From the NCBI RefSeq assembly GCF_947507565.1, contig NC_089182.1, forward strand, positions 186,001 through 250,000: a stretch of 64,000 nt of DNA. The letters are read 5' to 3'. The position numbers were made by a program, and so were the translations under genes. Below are positions 34,896 through 45,525 of the stretch, piece after piece. Position 1 is the first letter of the stretch; every line of letters starts with the position of its first letter. The notes beneath the pieces are model-generated. The model did no database searches. It was not told the origin of the DNA and saw only the letters and a list, made by a program, of their open reading frames with translations. Source of the stretch: Oscarella lobularis (Eukaryota > Porifera > Homoscleromorpha > Homosclerophorida > Oscarellidae).

Positions 34896-37511
34896 ATGAT
34901 CGTCTTTCTCATCCTTGCTTGTTTCTATGTAGTCGACTCCAGTTCCCCCACTGTGCGACCCATTCGCACAGTTCGCATAGGAGTACTCATACCGCCAGTC
35001 AAAGCGATGAACCAGCCACTAAAAGCGGTCCAGCTGGCGGTCAAGGAAATCAATGACGACCCGTCTATCCTACCGAACTATCGGCTCGATGTGGTGCACA
35101 ATAACACGGGATACGATCGATGGGAGACAATGCAGGCGGCGTTATGGCAACTGAATGTTGCTCGAGTAGCTGGTATAATTGGAGGCTCTGACGCATCGGC
35201 CGTCAAACTTCTATCGCCACTTCTAAAGAAGGCTAAAGTACCGCTTTTATCCCCGTCAGCTGTCGATTACGAGCTGAGTTCAGAAGACTTGTATCCGACG
35301 TTCTTTCGGATATGTCCGAACGATAGAGATCTGGCACTGGCTCTGCACGATTTTCTCTATCAGTATGCGTGGAGACGCGTTGCCGTCATTCACTCTGACG
35401 ATGATTACGGAAGAAATGGCGTGCGAAAAACAATCGAGTTGGCGAGAACGTTTGGCTACAGCATCATTGGTGCCGTTTTCCTGAAGAGGTCGGGCAGCGA
35501 TACAATATCTCAGGACGAAATTGAACAGATCCGTCAACTGGCCTCTACGCAAGCCCGAATTTTCGTTGTCGTCGTGCCGGGATATCAGGTCAATGTCGTC
35601 TTAGAAACGGCAAGCAATGCCGGTTTGCTAAGCAAAGGAACGGCCTGGATCGTGCTCCGATGTAATTCTGGTACTGATCTTCTCAGTCCGGCGTCTATGG
35701 CCGGAATCATCTGCGTCACTCAGCACATTGAGCCCGACACAATGGAAACGTTTGGGAAGAAAATGAAAACTGTTGACTCAGCAGAGAAGAATCCGTGGTT
35801 GGAGTCTATTTACGCGTACGAAGCGACGAAAATATTGGCTCAGTCACTGCACCGCGTTCTGACGAGTGACGCGCTACTTGGTTATCCCTCCGGTGAACAG
35901 TCGTACATTCCTATCGAACGACCGTATGGAAATAATCTGATAGAACAATTAGTAACAGGAATTTTTGAGGACGTCACTGCTTCCACAACGTTCACTCTGT
36001 TCGATCGTGGCCTTAATACTACTTCCTCAGGCTACGACTTCACCTTCTATAAAAATGGTACGCTGATTAAATTTGGCGACTGGACGACTGTTCATTTGCT
36101 GAGGTTCAATAGCGAAGCGGAACACATATCGTGGCCTGGAGGTCAGTTGGTCGTTCCTCAAGACACGCCGAAAGAAAATGAGAAAAACGTCTTCAACGTA
36201 CTCGTGCCTATTTCCTGGCCATTCACAGGACTCATTGATCCCAAAACAAATGAAACCTGCGAAGCAAGTAATTGGAAAAACTGCCAATTCGCCGGCGTTG
36301 CTATAGAGCTCTTGAAGCGCATTGCAGCAAGCAGCAAACTGAAGTTGCAACTGAACCTGACACTATGGACAGGCTCGTGGACGGAGATGGTTCGCATCGT
36401 CGGAAACGAGTCGACTCCGTACGACATGGCTTGCGGAAGTGTCACGGTGACGAGCGAGCGACTCCAATTGGCTCGCTTTACGCATTCCTTCTACGACTCG
36501 GGTCTACGATTTGCCGTCAAGCGACCAACAGAGAATAAAAAGGATTATTTTGCTTTCTTTGAGCCCTTTGGATGGTCCGTGTGGCTCGTCCTCGTCGTCG
36601 CATTTATTTTCTCTGCTGTCGTTCTAATGTACCTTGATCCGGAAGCCGTCAGTACGGACTCGACGCGAGCGTTTCCAAAGCAAGAAATTTCTGATCTGAG
36701 TCGCAAATTGCACAATTGGGCCGACGCCATGTACTTCAGCTTTTGCACGGCGTTCTACGTTCACAAAGCCGAGGATGTCACGAAAATTTTCGGTCACATT
36801 TTCGTGTTTACGCTCAGTTTTTTCGTTTTCATTGTCACCGCCGCGTACACTGCTAATATGGCCGCTTTCCTGACGTCTCGCGGCTACGTGACGGCAACCC
36901 TGGCAACGTACAAGGAACTCGTAGACGATTACGTGGGCTGTCGAAATGGAACTTCAAATTGGAATTTTGTTAAGACGGAACTAAATCTAGGGCGACATCT
37001 TGTTCCCGTCTCCGGGCCAGAAGAGGCTGCGGAGCTACTGAAAGCCGGAAAAATTGCCGCCTACGTTGCCGACACTCCTCACGTGCTCGGAATGGAAGCG
37101 CGCGACTGCGACATCATCGTCATGGGGAGGCAAGAGCAAGAGCAAGTGTACGCTTTTCCAACGAAGCGAACGCTTCCTGTCAGCACGCTAGTGGATCGAG
37201 AAATTGCCGATGCCATTCGCGAGGATTTCGTTATCGAGTCGTTGAATCGGATACTCGATAATAAATGTCCTGTTGTCTCGCTTCAAGGTCAGCAGGACAC
37301 AATTACGATCAGCGACATGGGCGGTCTTTTTATTTTGTCGAGTGCCGTCGCCGTCGCTGCTATAATTGCCAAGGGATTGGCCTATGTCAAGCGAAAGGCA
37401 AAAGACAAAATATGGCAGAGTTACGTTCGCCAGAACGAGAGTGATGTTAAGGATTTGATCGATGGAACTATAGGAACCTACAGGAGACTTCTTGAAACTG
37501 AGGATACCTAG
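34896..37511 (+). CDS. Ionotropic glutamate receptor, copy 3
   Basis: Intronless, 871 residues from MIVFLILACFYVVDSSSP, the Met that opens a good signal peptide. The frame is open back to 34749, overlapping the end of copy 2, but that extension is hydrophilic and unlikely. The spacer from the copy 2 stop is only 88 bp. The ATD includes RICPNDRDLALALHDFLYQY. The ligand arginine is in SVTVTSERLQLARF and the lobe-2 aspartate in YVADTPHVLG. The pore loop reads YFSFCTAFYVHKAEDV, with tyrosine at the aligned Q/R position, and M3 is AAYTANMAAFLTSR. M4 is near residue 808 (GLFILSSAVAVAAIIAKGL). The tail ends LLETEDT with no PDZ motif. Lobe 2 has NGTSNWNFV, shared in form with copies 4 and 5. Confidence 0.92.
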   Translation: MIVFLILACFYVVDSSSPTVRPIRTVRIGVLIPPVKAMNQPLKAVQLAVKEINDDPSILPNYRLDVVHNNTGYDRWETMQAALWQLNVARVAGIIGGSDASAVKLLSPLLKKAKVPLLSPSAVDYELSSEDLYPTFFRICPNDRDLALALHDFLYQYAWRRVAVIHSDDDYGRNGVRKTIELARTFGYSIIGAVFLKRSGSDTISQDEIEQIRQLASTQARIFVVVVPGYQVNVVLETASNAGLLSKGTAWIVLRCNSGTDLLSPASMAGIICVTQHIEPDTMETFGKKMKTVDSAEKNPWLESIYAYEATKILAQSLHRVLTSDALLGYPSGEQSYIPIERPYGNNLIEQLVTGIFEDVTASTTFTLFDRGLNTTSSGYDFTFYKNGTLIKFGDWTTVHLLRFNSEAEHISWPGGQLVVPQDTPKENEKNVFNVLVPISWPFTGLIDPKTNETCEASNWKNCQFAGVAIELLKRIAASSKLKLQLNLTLWTGSWTEMVRIVGNESTPYDMACGSVTVTSERLQLARFTHSFYDSGLRFAVKRPTENKKDYFAFFEPFGWSVWLVLVVAFIFSAVVLMYLDPEAVSTDSTRAFPKQEISDLSRKLHNWADAMYFSFCTAFYVHKAEDVTKIFGHIFVFTLSFFVFIVTAAYTANMAAFLTSRGYVTATLATYKELVDDYVGCRNGTSNWNFVKTELNLGRHLVPVSGPEEAAELLKAGKIAAYVADTPHVLGMEARDCDIIVMGRQEQEQVYAFPTKRTLPVSTLVDREIADAIREDFVIESLNRILDNKCPVVSLQGQQDTITISDMGGLFILSSAVAVAAIIAKGLAYVKRKAKDKIWQSYVRQNESDVKDLIDGTIGTYRRLLETEDT

Positions 37512-37615
37512 TCCCATACGTTGTTTCTAGTCTACCTATGACTTCCTTTCACTTTCGCGTTTTTCCTTCCGATTAAGTAATAGCAGCGTTAGTTTGTATT
37601 GCCATTTTGACAGTC

Positions 37616-40063
37616 ATGTCCAACCTGAAAGGCTCTCCCTTCTACTTGGGACTCTTCAGCGCAATTCTCCTAAGCGTAAAAGCGGAAAAACCGAGTGTTG
37701 ACTTGGGAATTCTCCTACCAACCAGTCCGATGTTATACCAACCGATTCGCGCTGTTCAACAAGCCGTGGCCGCGTTCAATCAGAACCCAAACGCACCATT
37801 TGGTATCCACCTCGTCATCAACGACACAGGCACCTCTACTTGGAACCTGATCGAGGCAACTCTATGGCAAATAAACGTAGTGCAAGTCGTGGCGATTTTA
37901 GGAGCCACCGACTTGCTATCAGCCGAACTCGTATCGACCCTAGCGAAGAACCGGTCAGTCGCTTTAGTGTCGCCGTCGGCAGAAACGTCTAAACGTATAC
38001 CCGAACTGCATCCGACCTTTTTCCGCGTTTCCCCGAACAATCTGAACCTTGTGCACACCGTCGACAGTCTCCTAAATCATTTCGACTGGTTTCGACTTGC
38101 CGTCATTCACTCCGACGCCGACTACGCGCCGACGAATGTTCGATCGACAGTGCGAAAGGCGAGAACTCGTGGATACGATGTCGTGACCTCTCTCTTTCTC
38201 TCGTCGACTCGTGACAGTTTGACAGAAAGCGAAATCAATGCGTTACGAAACTGCAATGCAACGATTTACGTCGTCGCCTGTCTAGCGGAACAAGTCAATA
38301 TGGTACTGTCTGCGGCCAGTAGGCACGGTTTGCTGACAAAGGGAACGGTTTGGATTGTAGTCTACTGCAGCTACGGCGACGATTTTCTCGACGAGGACAC
38401 CATGTCCGGAATCATATGCATTCGACAAAAACTGCCGTACTCGAAGAAAGCTTTGGAAATGAACGTGCTGCAGACGGAAGCGGCGGTTTATGCTCACGAC
38501 GCTCTGCAAGCCGTCGTGCAAGCTCTAAAGAACGTTCCAGTCGGACGCGAAACAATTTCTGTTCTACGATCCAAGCTCATTCAAGAATTGCGGAACATTA
38601 CGGTGGATGGGTTGTCGGGAAAGTTTCGACTCGACGATTGGGAAAGAAAAGCCGAGTACGAGGTATTGAACTATCGCAATGGTAGGCTAGTGCCCTTTGC
38701 AAGCTGGTCGCGCAGTCGTCACGAGTTGGTCTTCACAAGTGAAGAGAACAACATGATTTGGCCCGGCGGACAAAAAAGTCGACCGTTTGACAAAGTCCTG
38801 CAGACGACCTATAACCGTACTATACAGGCGCTCGTTCCTTTATCGTGGCCGTTCACGGCATTTATCGACTCCCAAACGGGCGAAAATTGCACGGAACGCA
38901 CGAATCAGAATAACTGCAAGTTCGTCGGAATAGCAATCGATTTTATGGAACGAATTCAAGATCGAGCGTTTCCGGGAGCAAAACTGAATTACACGTTGTG
39001 GAGAGGCGAGTCGTGGGACGAATTGTGCCGCGTTGTCGGGAACGTAAGCACGCCTTGGGATTTAGCGGTCGGAAGTGTTACAATCAATACACGCAGGGCA
39101 GCTTCAGCAAGCTTTAGTCGAGCTTATTACGATTCTAGTCTGCGGATGCTTATTAGACGGCCTCATAAAGTTGTGCCTGGTTACGGAGAAATATTCAGGC
39201 CATTTAAGTGGAATGTATGGCTGGTCGTTTTTGCTGTCATTTTGCTATTGGTCACGCCAGCTCTATATTACTTAGACGGTAAGGCCGTTGCGTCTGAATC
39301 GGCGAGAAGGAGAAAATATAACGGCAAATGGGACACCCGCTTCCACGATGCAGCACACGCTATTTACTTTGTCTTTTGCTTGTGCTTTGCCGTTCACGAA
39401 GCGGGAAATGTTACTAGAGTGATTGCACGGTTTTATACAGTAATTATAAGCTGGACGTGCCTGATTCTCATAAGTTCTTATACGGCGAATCTAGCCGTAT
39501 TCCTAATGGATCGTGGTTTACATGATCATGCTGTCAAGGACTACAAGCAGCTGCTCAGTAGCCGAGTGGGATGTCGCAAGGGAACGGCAAATTGGAACTA
39601 TGTTAGAGACGAACTAAATTTGGGAAAAAATCTGGTTATGGTTCAAAGCGGAGAAAGGGCAACTCAGTTACTCCGTTCAGGAAATATCGACACATTTATT
39701 GGAGATTCTCCTCATGTTATGGGCGCGGCGGCGAAAGACTGCGATTTCGTCGTCGTTGGACCCAAAGCTCAGTTGCAGCAGTACGCGTTTCCGATGAAAC
39801 CGAACTCGCCGTACTTGTTCAGAATCAACAGGGAAATCGTTCGAGCAGGCCTCGACGACAAAGCCATAAATTTGTACCTCGAACGGAATGCAAATCGCAT
39901 TTGTCCTCCCCTACAATCGTCGGACGACCTTAGGTCGTACACAGTGGAAGACGTAAAAGGTCTAATTGTGCTCGCAGTGGCCACGGCTGGAGTCGTTTTG
40001 TTGTCAAAGTTTCTCATTGTCGTCAAGACACGAGTGAAGGTTTTGACGAAGATGCAGACTTAG
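37616..40063 (+). CDS. Ionotropic glutamate receptor, copy 4 (shortest, most divergent pore)
   Basis: Intronless, 816 residues, starting MSNLKGSPFYLGLFSAILLS; the open frame at 37607 begins with a non-ATG codon. It is shorter than the others, mainly through a trimmed ATD distal part. The ligand arginine aligns in SVTINTRRAASASF, where the second threonine of the binding strand is asparagine. The lobe-2 aspartate is in FIGDSPHVMG. The pore loop reads YFVFCLCFAVHEAGNV, with alanine at the aligned Q/R position. M3 is SSYTANLAVFLMDR, which keeps the classical SYTANLA core but departs from AAFLT after it. The tail after M4 is very short (KVLTKMQT). Altered binding and pore residues may mean altered gating or a subunit role. 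Confidence 0.9.
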   Translation: MSNLKGSPFYLGLFSAILLSVKAEKPSVDLGILLPTSPMLYQPIRAVQQAVAAFNQNPNAPFGIHLVINDTGTSTWNLIEATLWQINVVQVVAILGATDLLSAELVSTLAKNRSVALVSPSAETSKRIPELHPTFFRVSPNNLNLVHTVDSLLNHFDWFRLAVIHSDADYAPTNVRSTVRKARTRGYDVVTSLFLSSTRDSLTESEINALRNCNATIYVVACLAEQVNMVLSAASRHGLLTKGTVWIVVYCSYGDDFLDEDTMSGIICIRQKLPYSKKALEMNVLQTEAAVYAHDALQAVVQALKNVPVGRETISVLRSKLIQELRNITVDGLSGKFRLDDWERKAEYEVLNYRNGRLVPFASWSRSRHELVFTSEENNMIWPGGQKSRPFDKVLQTTYNRTIQALVPLSWPFTAFIDSQTGENCTERTNQNNCKFVGIAIDFMERIQDRAFPGAKLNYTLWRGESWDELCRVVGNVSTPWDLAVGSVTINTRRAASASFSRAYYDSSLRMLIRRPHKVVPGYGEIFRPFKWNVWLVVFAVILLLVTPALYYLDGKAVASESARRRKYNGKWDTRFHDAAHAIYFVFCLCFAVHEAGNVTRVIARFYTVIISWTCLILISSYTANLAVFLMDRGLHDHAVKDYKQLLSSRVGCRKGTANWNYVRDELNLGKNLVMVQSGERATQLLRSGNIDTFIGDSPHVMGAAAKDCDFVVVGPKAQLQQYAFPMKPNSPYLFRINREIVRAGLDDKAINLYLERNANRICPPLQSSDDLRSYTVEDVKGLIVLAVATAGVVLLSKFLIVVKTRVKVLTKMQT

Positions 40064-40180
40064 CTTAGTAGCCCAAGGCAAACGTGGACCTTTGCATAAT
40101 AAAGTTAGCCCTCATCCCTCGCACGAGGGGGATGCTGAGAACAATCCCTCCCGAGACGACTGGGGCATATATACGGTGGG
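40064..40180 (+). terminator. Copy 4 polyadenylation signal and adjacent hairpin
   Basis: The spacer between copies 4 and 5 contains AATAAA at about 40098-40103. A hairpin follows at 40113-40134, where CATCCCTCG can pair with CGAGGGGGATG allowing a bulge. It is the only canonical AATAAA I saw in the four spacers between receptor genes, so copy 4 may end its own transcript here. TATATA at about 40168 is too close to the copy 5 ATG to serve as its TATA box. Confidence 0.4.
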
Positions 40181-42844
40181 ATGTTGTTTGCGCTGCATGC
40201 CCTCTTCGCACTCTGCTTGTCTGCAGTCTCCGCTGCCAATACGCGCGCACCTCGCTTCGTCAGAGCTGCCGCTACCTTTAGGATAGGTCTTTCATTGCCG
40301 CCTATTAGAGTAGGCGGTACCTTGTTAGACCAGCCCTTTCGGGCAGTTCAGCTCGCCGTCGACGAAATGAACGCAGCAGCGCTTCTGCCCGGCGGTGTGC
40401 GAATGGAATTGTTTGCAAATGAGACTACGACTGACTGGGATGCATTGACGGCAACACTCTTTCACGTCAACGAAGCAAAGGTCACGGCAATCATCGGTGC
40501 CGTCGACGCCGCCTCGGCGAAACTGACATCATTCGTGACGCAGAATAGATCTGTTTCTATCGTTTCGCCGTCAGGTTTGGAGTACGAGCAACGGCTCGCA
40601 AAGCTGTATCCAGGTTTTTTTCGCGTCAGTCCCAGCGATGTCGACGCCGCTCGCGTCGTCCAATATCTCCTAGAACATTTCGGTTGGTCTCGAGTTGGAG
40701 TTATACATTCTGGCGACGATGTGGGACTCAAAGGAATTAAGGCAGCACTAAGTTTGACTCCGAATACTGAAATTACCATCGTCGGATCTGTGCACCTCAC
40801 CGAGCCACATGATAGGGATCTCACCGATAGAGAAAGGGCAGAGATACGACGTTTGGGTGCGGAAGGTGTCAAGATATTTGTACTTTCGGTGAGGGGAACA
40901 GAAACAAACGCTGTTCTCGAATTCGCTCACAAGGAAGGCCTCTTGGCCCAATCGCAAGCATGGATTGTCGTCAATTGTAATTACGGCACGGATATGTTCG
41001 ACCCAATCACAATGAACGGCATTATTTGCGTTCGACACGAGCTTTCACAAAGCGACGAGCTAAAGAACCTCGAATCGAAACTGCAATCATATAAGGGCAA
41101 GGAAAAGAGTTTGTGGCTAAACTCCATATACGCTTATGACGCAGCCAACGCAATAGGACAAGCTGCTCGAGACGTTATGGCTGAGGGTGGACCGAAACTC
41201 CCACTCGCATCCCTTCGATCTCTTCTTCTTCGGAGACTATCATCTTTGAATTTTACTGGTGTGACCGGATCATTTCAACTGAATAATGCAGCGCGACGTG
41301 GGGTCTACGAAGTGGTTAACTATAGGGAGGGCAAAATGGTCCCTTTCGGAACGTGGGACGTGGACCGCATTGTTTTCAAAGAACACGAACTGTCGATGAT
41401 GAGATGGCCTGGCAACGGAACTGCCACCCCCGTCGATGTCAGCACTGCGGGAAAGTCAAAAATTGTCGTCCAAGCACTCGTTCCAATATCGTGGCCCTTT
41501 ACAGATTTCGTTGATTCTGCAACGGGAGAATCGTGTGTGAGTCGTAGAGATCACACAGGTTGCCATTTCACAGGAGTGGCAGTGAAAACAATAGAAAAGG
41601 TCGCAGAAAGTCCAAGAATTAATTTTGATCTAAACTACACCCTCTGGACTGAAAGTTGGCTGGATGCTGTCAAAATTGCCGGTAATCTAAGCAGCCCGTA
41701 CGACATGGTGGTCGGCAGCGTCACCATAACCAGCGAAAGAGCTCAATACGCCACTTTCAGTCGTGATTACTACGACACCGGACTGAGAATGCTCGTACGT
41801 CGACCCAGAAACGCGAAAGCAAGCTACTTCGAATTCTTTGAACCATTTGAAAGAATGGTTTGGTTAGTATTTCTCCTAAGCCTTTTGAGCGCCGCACCAG
41901 TGCTCTACTACCTCGACCCAAAAGGAGTCGACAGTCAGTCACTAAGAGGACATCCAAATCCGAGCAGAAAAAATATTAAATTGCATCAGATTTCTGACGC
42001 AACGAACGTGGCCTTGACTCATCTATTCGCCGTTCATCGAGCGGAAAACTTCAAGAAATGGCTCGGTCGAATCTACAGCGCCGTTCTCAGTTTCACGTGT
42101 CTGGTTATGATCGGTGCCTACACCGCAAACATGGCCGCTTTTCTGACACAGCGTCAGAACAGCGATAAATTTATAAGTACATACAAAGAACTCGTCGGAA
42201 GCCGAGTCGGTTGCCGCTACGGTACATCCAACTGGGACTACGTCGAAAACGAACTCAATTTAGCTCAGAATCTCGTTCCGGTTCTGGATGCCCAGGACGC
42301 ACAGGACAAACTAAGGAAAGGTGATATCGTCGCCTATATCGCCGATTCGCCCCACGTCATAGGAATAGCGGCGAAAGATTGCGATTTTATTGTCGTCGGT
42401 TCGACGGTGCAAGATCAGCGATACGGTTTTCCAATGAGAAAGAATTTTCCCTACATAAGTGCTATTAATCGGGAACTGAGTCATCTTCTAGACACGGAGT
42501 TTATGGTGAAAACGCTCGAGGAAACGCTCAATAGTTCATGTTCGACTACAGTAAGACAGAATGATAGGAAATCGATTGGAATTGAAGATGTGAAAGGACT
42601 CTTCGTCTTGACATCGGGAGTTGCTCTGGTGGCGCTTATATACAAAGGCAGTTGGATCATTCATGCGCGCATCGGTCGCAAAAGAGGGAAAAGACAAAAT
42701 AAGGTTGATGCAAGTGGAAGTCTGTGTGGAAAAAGGTATCGAAAGCTTTCTGATGGCGAATATGGAAATGGAAAACCGAAAGGTGCCTTTGATGACGACA
42801 GCAGTGAAAGGAATGAGAGAAGTGACTTACGTGAGAAGGAGTGA
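40181..42844 (+). CDS. Ionotropic glutamate receptor, copy 5
   Basis: Intronless, 887 residues, starting MLFALHALFALCLSAVSAAN (clear signal peptide), 117 bp after copy 4. The ligand arginine is in SVTITSERAQYATF and the lobe-2 aspartate in YIADSPHVIG. The region corresponding to the pore loop reads NVALTHLFAVHRAENF, which lacks the usual aromatic start (YFSF) and has alanine at the aligned Q/R position. M3 is GAYTANMAAFLTQR. M4 is near residue 804 (GLFVLTSGVALVALIY). The cytosolic tail is longer and highly basic then acidic (GRKRGKRQNKVDAS), with no PDZ-type end. It resembles copies 3 and 4 in lobe 2 (GTSNWDYV). Confidence 0.92.
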   Translation: MLFALHALFALCLSAVSAANTRAPRFVRAAATFRIGLSLPPIRVGGTLLDQPFRAVQLAVDEMNAAALLPGGVRMELFANETTTDWDALTATLFHVNEAKVTAIIGAVDAASAKLTSFVTQNRSVSIVSPSGLEYEQRLAKLYPGFFRVSPSDVDAARVVQYLLEHFGWSRVGVIHSGDDVGLKGIKAALSLTPNTEITIVGSVHLTEPHDRDLTDRERAEIRRLGAEGVKIFVLSVRGTETNAVLEFAHKEGLLAQSQAWIVVNCNYGTDMFDPITMNGIICVRHELSQSDELKNLESKLQSYKGKEKSLWLNSIYAYDAANAIGQAARDVMAEGGPKLPLASLRSLLLRRLSSLNFTGVTGSFQLNNAARRGVYEVVNYREGKMVPFGTWDVDRIVFKEHELSMMRWPGNGTATPVDVSTAGKSKIVVQALVPISWPFTDFVDSATGESCVSRRDHTGCHFTGVAVKTIEKVAESPRINFDLNYTLWTESWLDAVKIAGNLSSPYDMVVGSVTITSERAQYATFSRDYYDTGLRMLVRRPRNAKASYFEFFEPFERMVWLVFLLSLLSAAPVLYYLDPKGVDSQSLRGHPNPSRKNIKLHQISDATNVALTHLFAVHRAENFKKWLGRIYSAVLSFTCLVMIGAYTANMAAFLTQRQNSDKFISTYKELVGSRVGCRYGTSNWDYVENELNLAQNLVPVLDAQDAQDKLRKGDIVAYIADSPHVIGIAAKDCDFIVVGSTVQDQRYGFPMRKNFPYISAINRELSHLLDTEFMVKTLEETLNSSCSTTVRQNDRKSIGIEDVKGLFVLTSGVALVALIYKGSWIIHARIGRKRGKRQNKVDASGSLCGKRYRKLSDGEYGNGKPKGAFDDDSSERNERSDLREKE

Positions 42845-43186
42845 GGCCCCACGCGAAGATCCCAATATGGGGCCCCCGTTCGTTGTACGACTTCAATTTC
42901 GCTTCCCGTACCGTTAAAACGCTTTGTGTGTACGGCAATGCCGACGACGATATGCTCTTACTAAAAGAAATCGAAAAAGAAGACCACGTGTAAAGAAAAC
43001 GCGTTTTGTCGACTCTTTGCGGATGCCATGAGACAAAAAACGAATGCTGCTTACCCAGACTCGTGCATTCGACCCGTTATTTCGACGGCGAGGGACTCCG
43101 AAGTCTCCAAAGTCTCCAAAGTGGGCAGAAGTGCGGCAGCTGTCGATGCGTCATACCCCGGATAATCACAACTCTCTCGCGCTGTC
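42845..43186. other. Intergenic region between iGluR5 and the RhoGAP gene
   Basis: 342 bp with the iGluR5 3' flank and the RhoGAP 5' flank. AGTCTCCAA-like units repeat near 43100-43120. No exon was identified. Confidence 0.45.
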
Positions 43187-45315
<2,129 letters not shown>

Positions 45316-45525
45316 AACATTAATTACGTGGTATTTTTAAGTCGTCTATATTTCCTTGGCAAGTTTAGTTTGGGTACACAATACGATACGTCATTTCCGA
45401 GGGGTACAAGTATGGGTAAAAGGCGTAGTTTCATCCTGCAACTGATACAAAGGGCTGCTGTGAGATAAGGATGCACAATAACCGAAGTTATTAAGGAAGT
45501 CAACGAAACATCAAACTCTATACTG

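Noticed and set aside
40165-40172. TATATA before iGluR copy 5 as a TATA box
   Set aside because: It is about 10 bp from the ATG, too close for transcription start and leader.
29314-42844. Receptor genes as processed pseudogenes
   Set aside because: All five frames are intact over 816-892 codons with functional motifs kept, which is not expected of dead copies.
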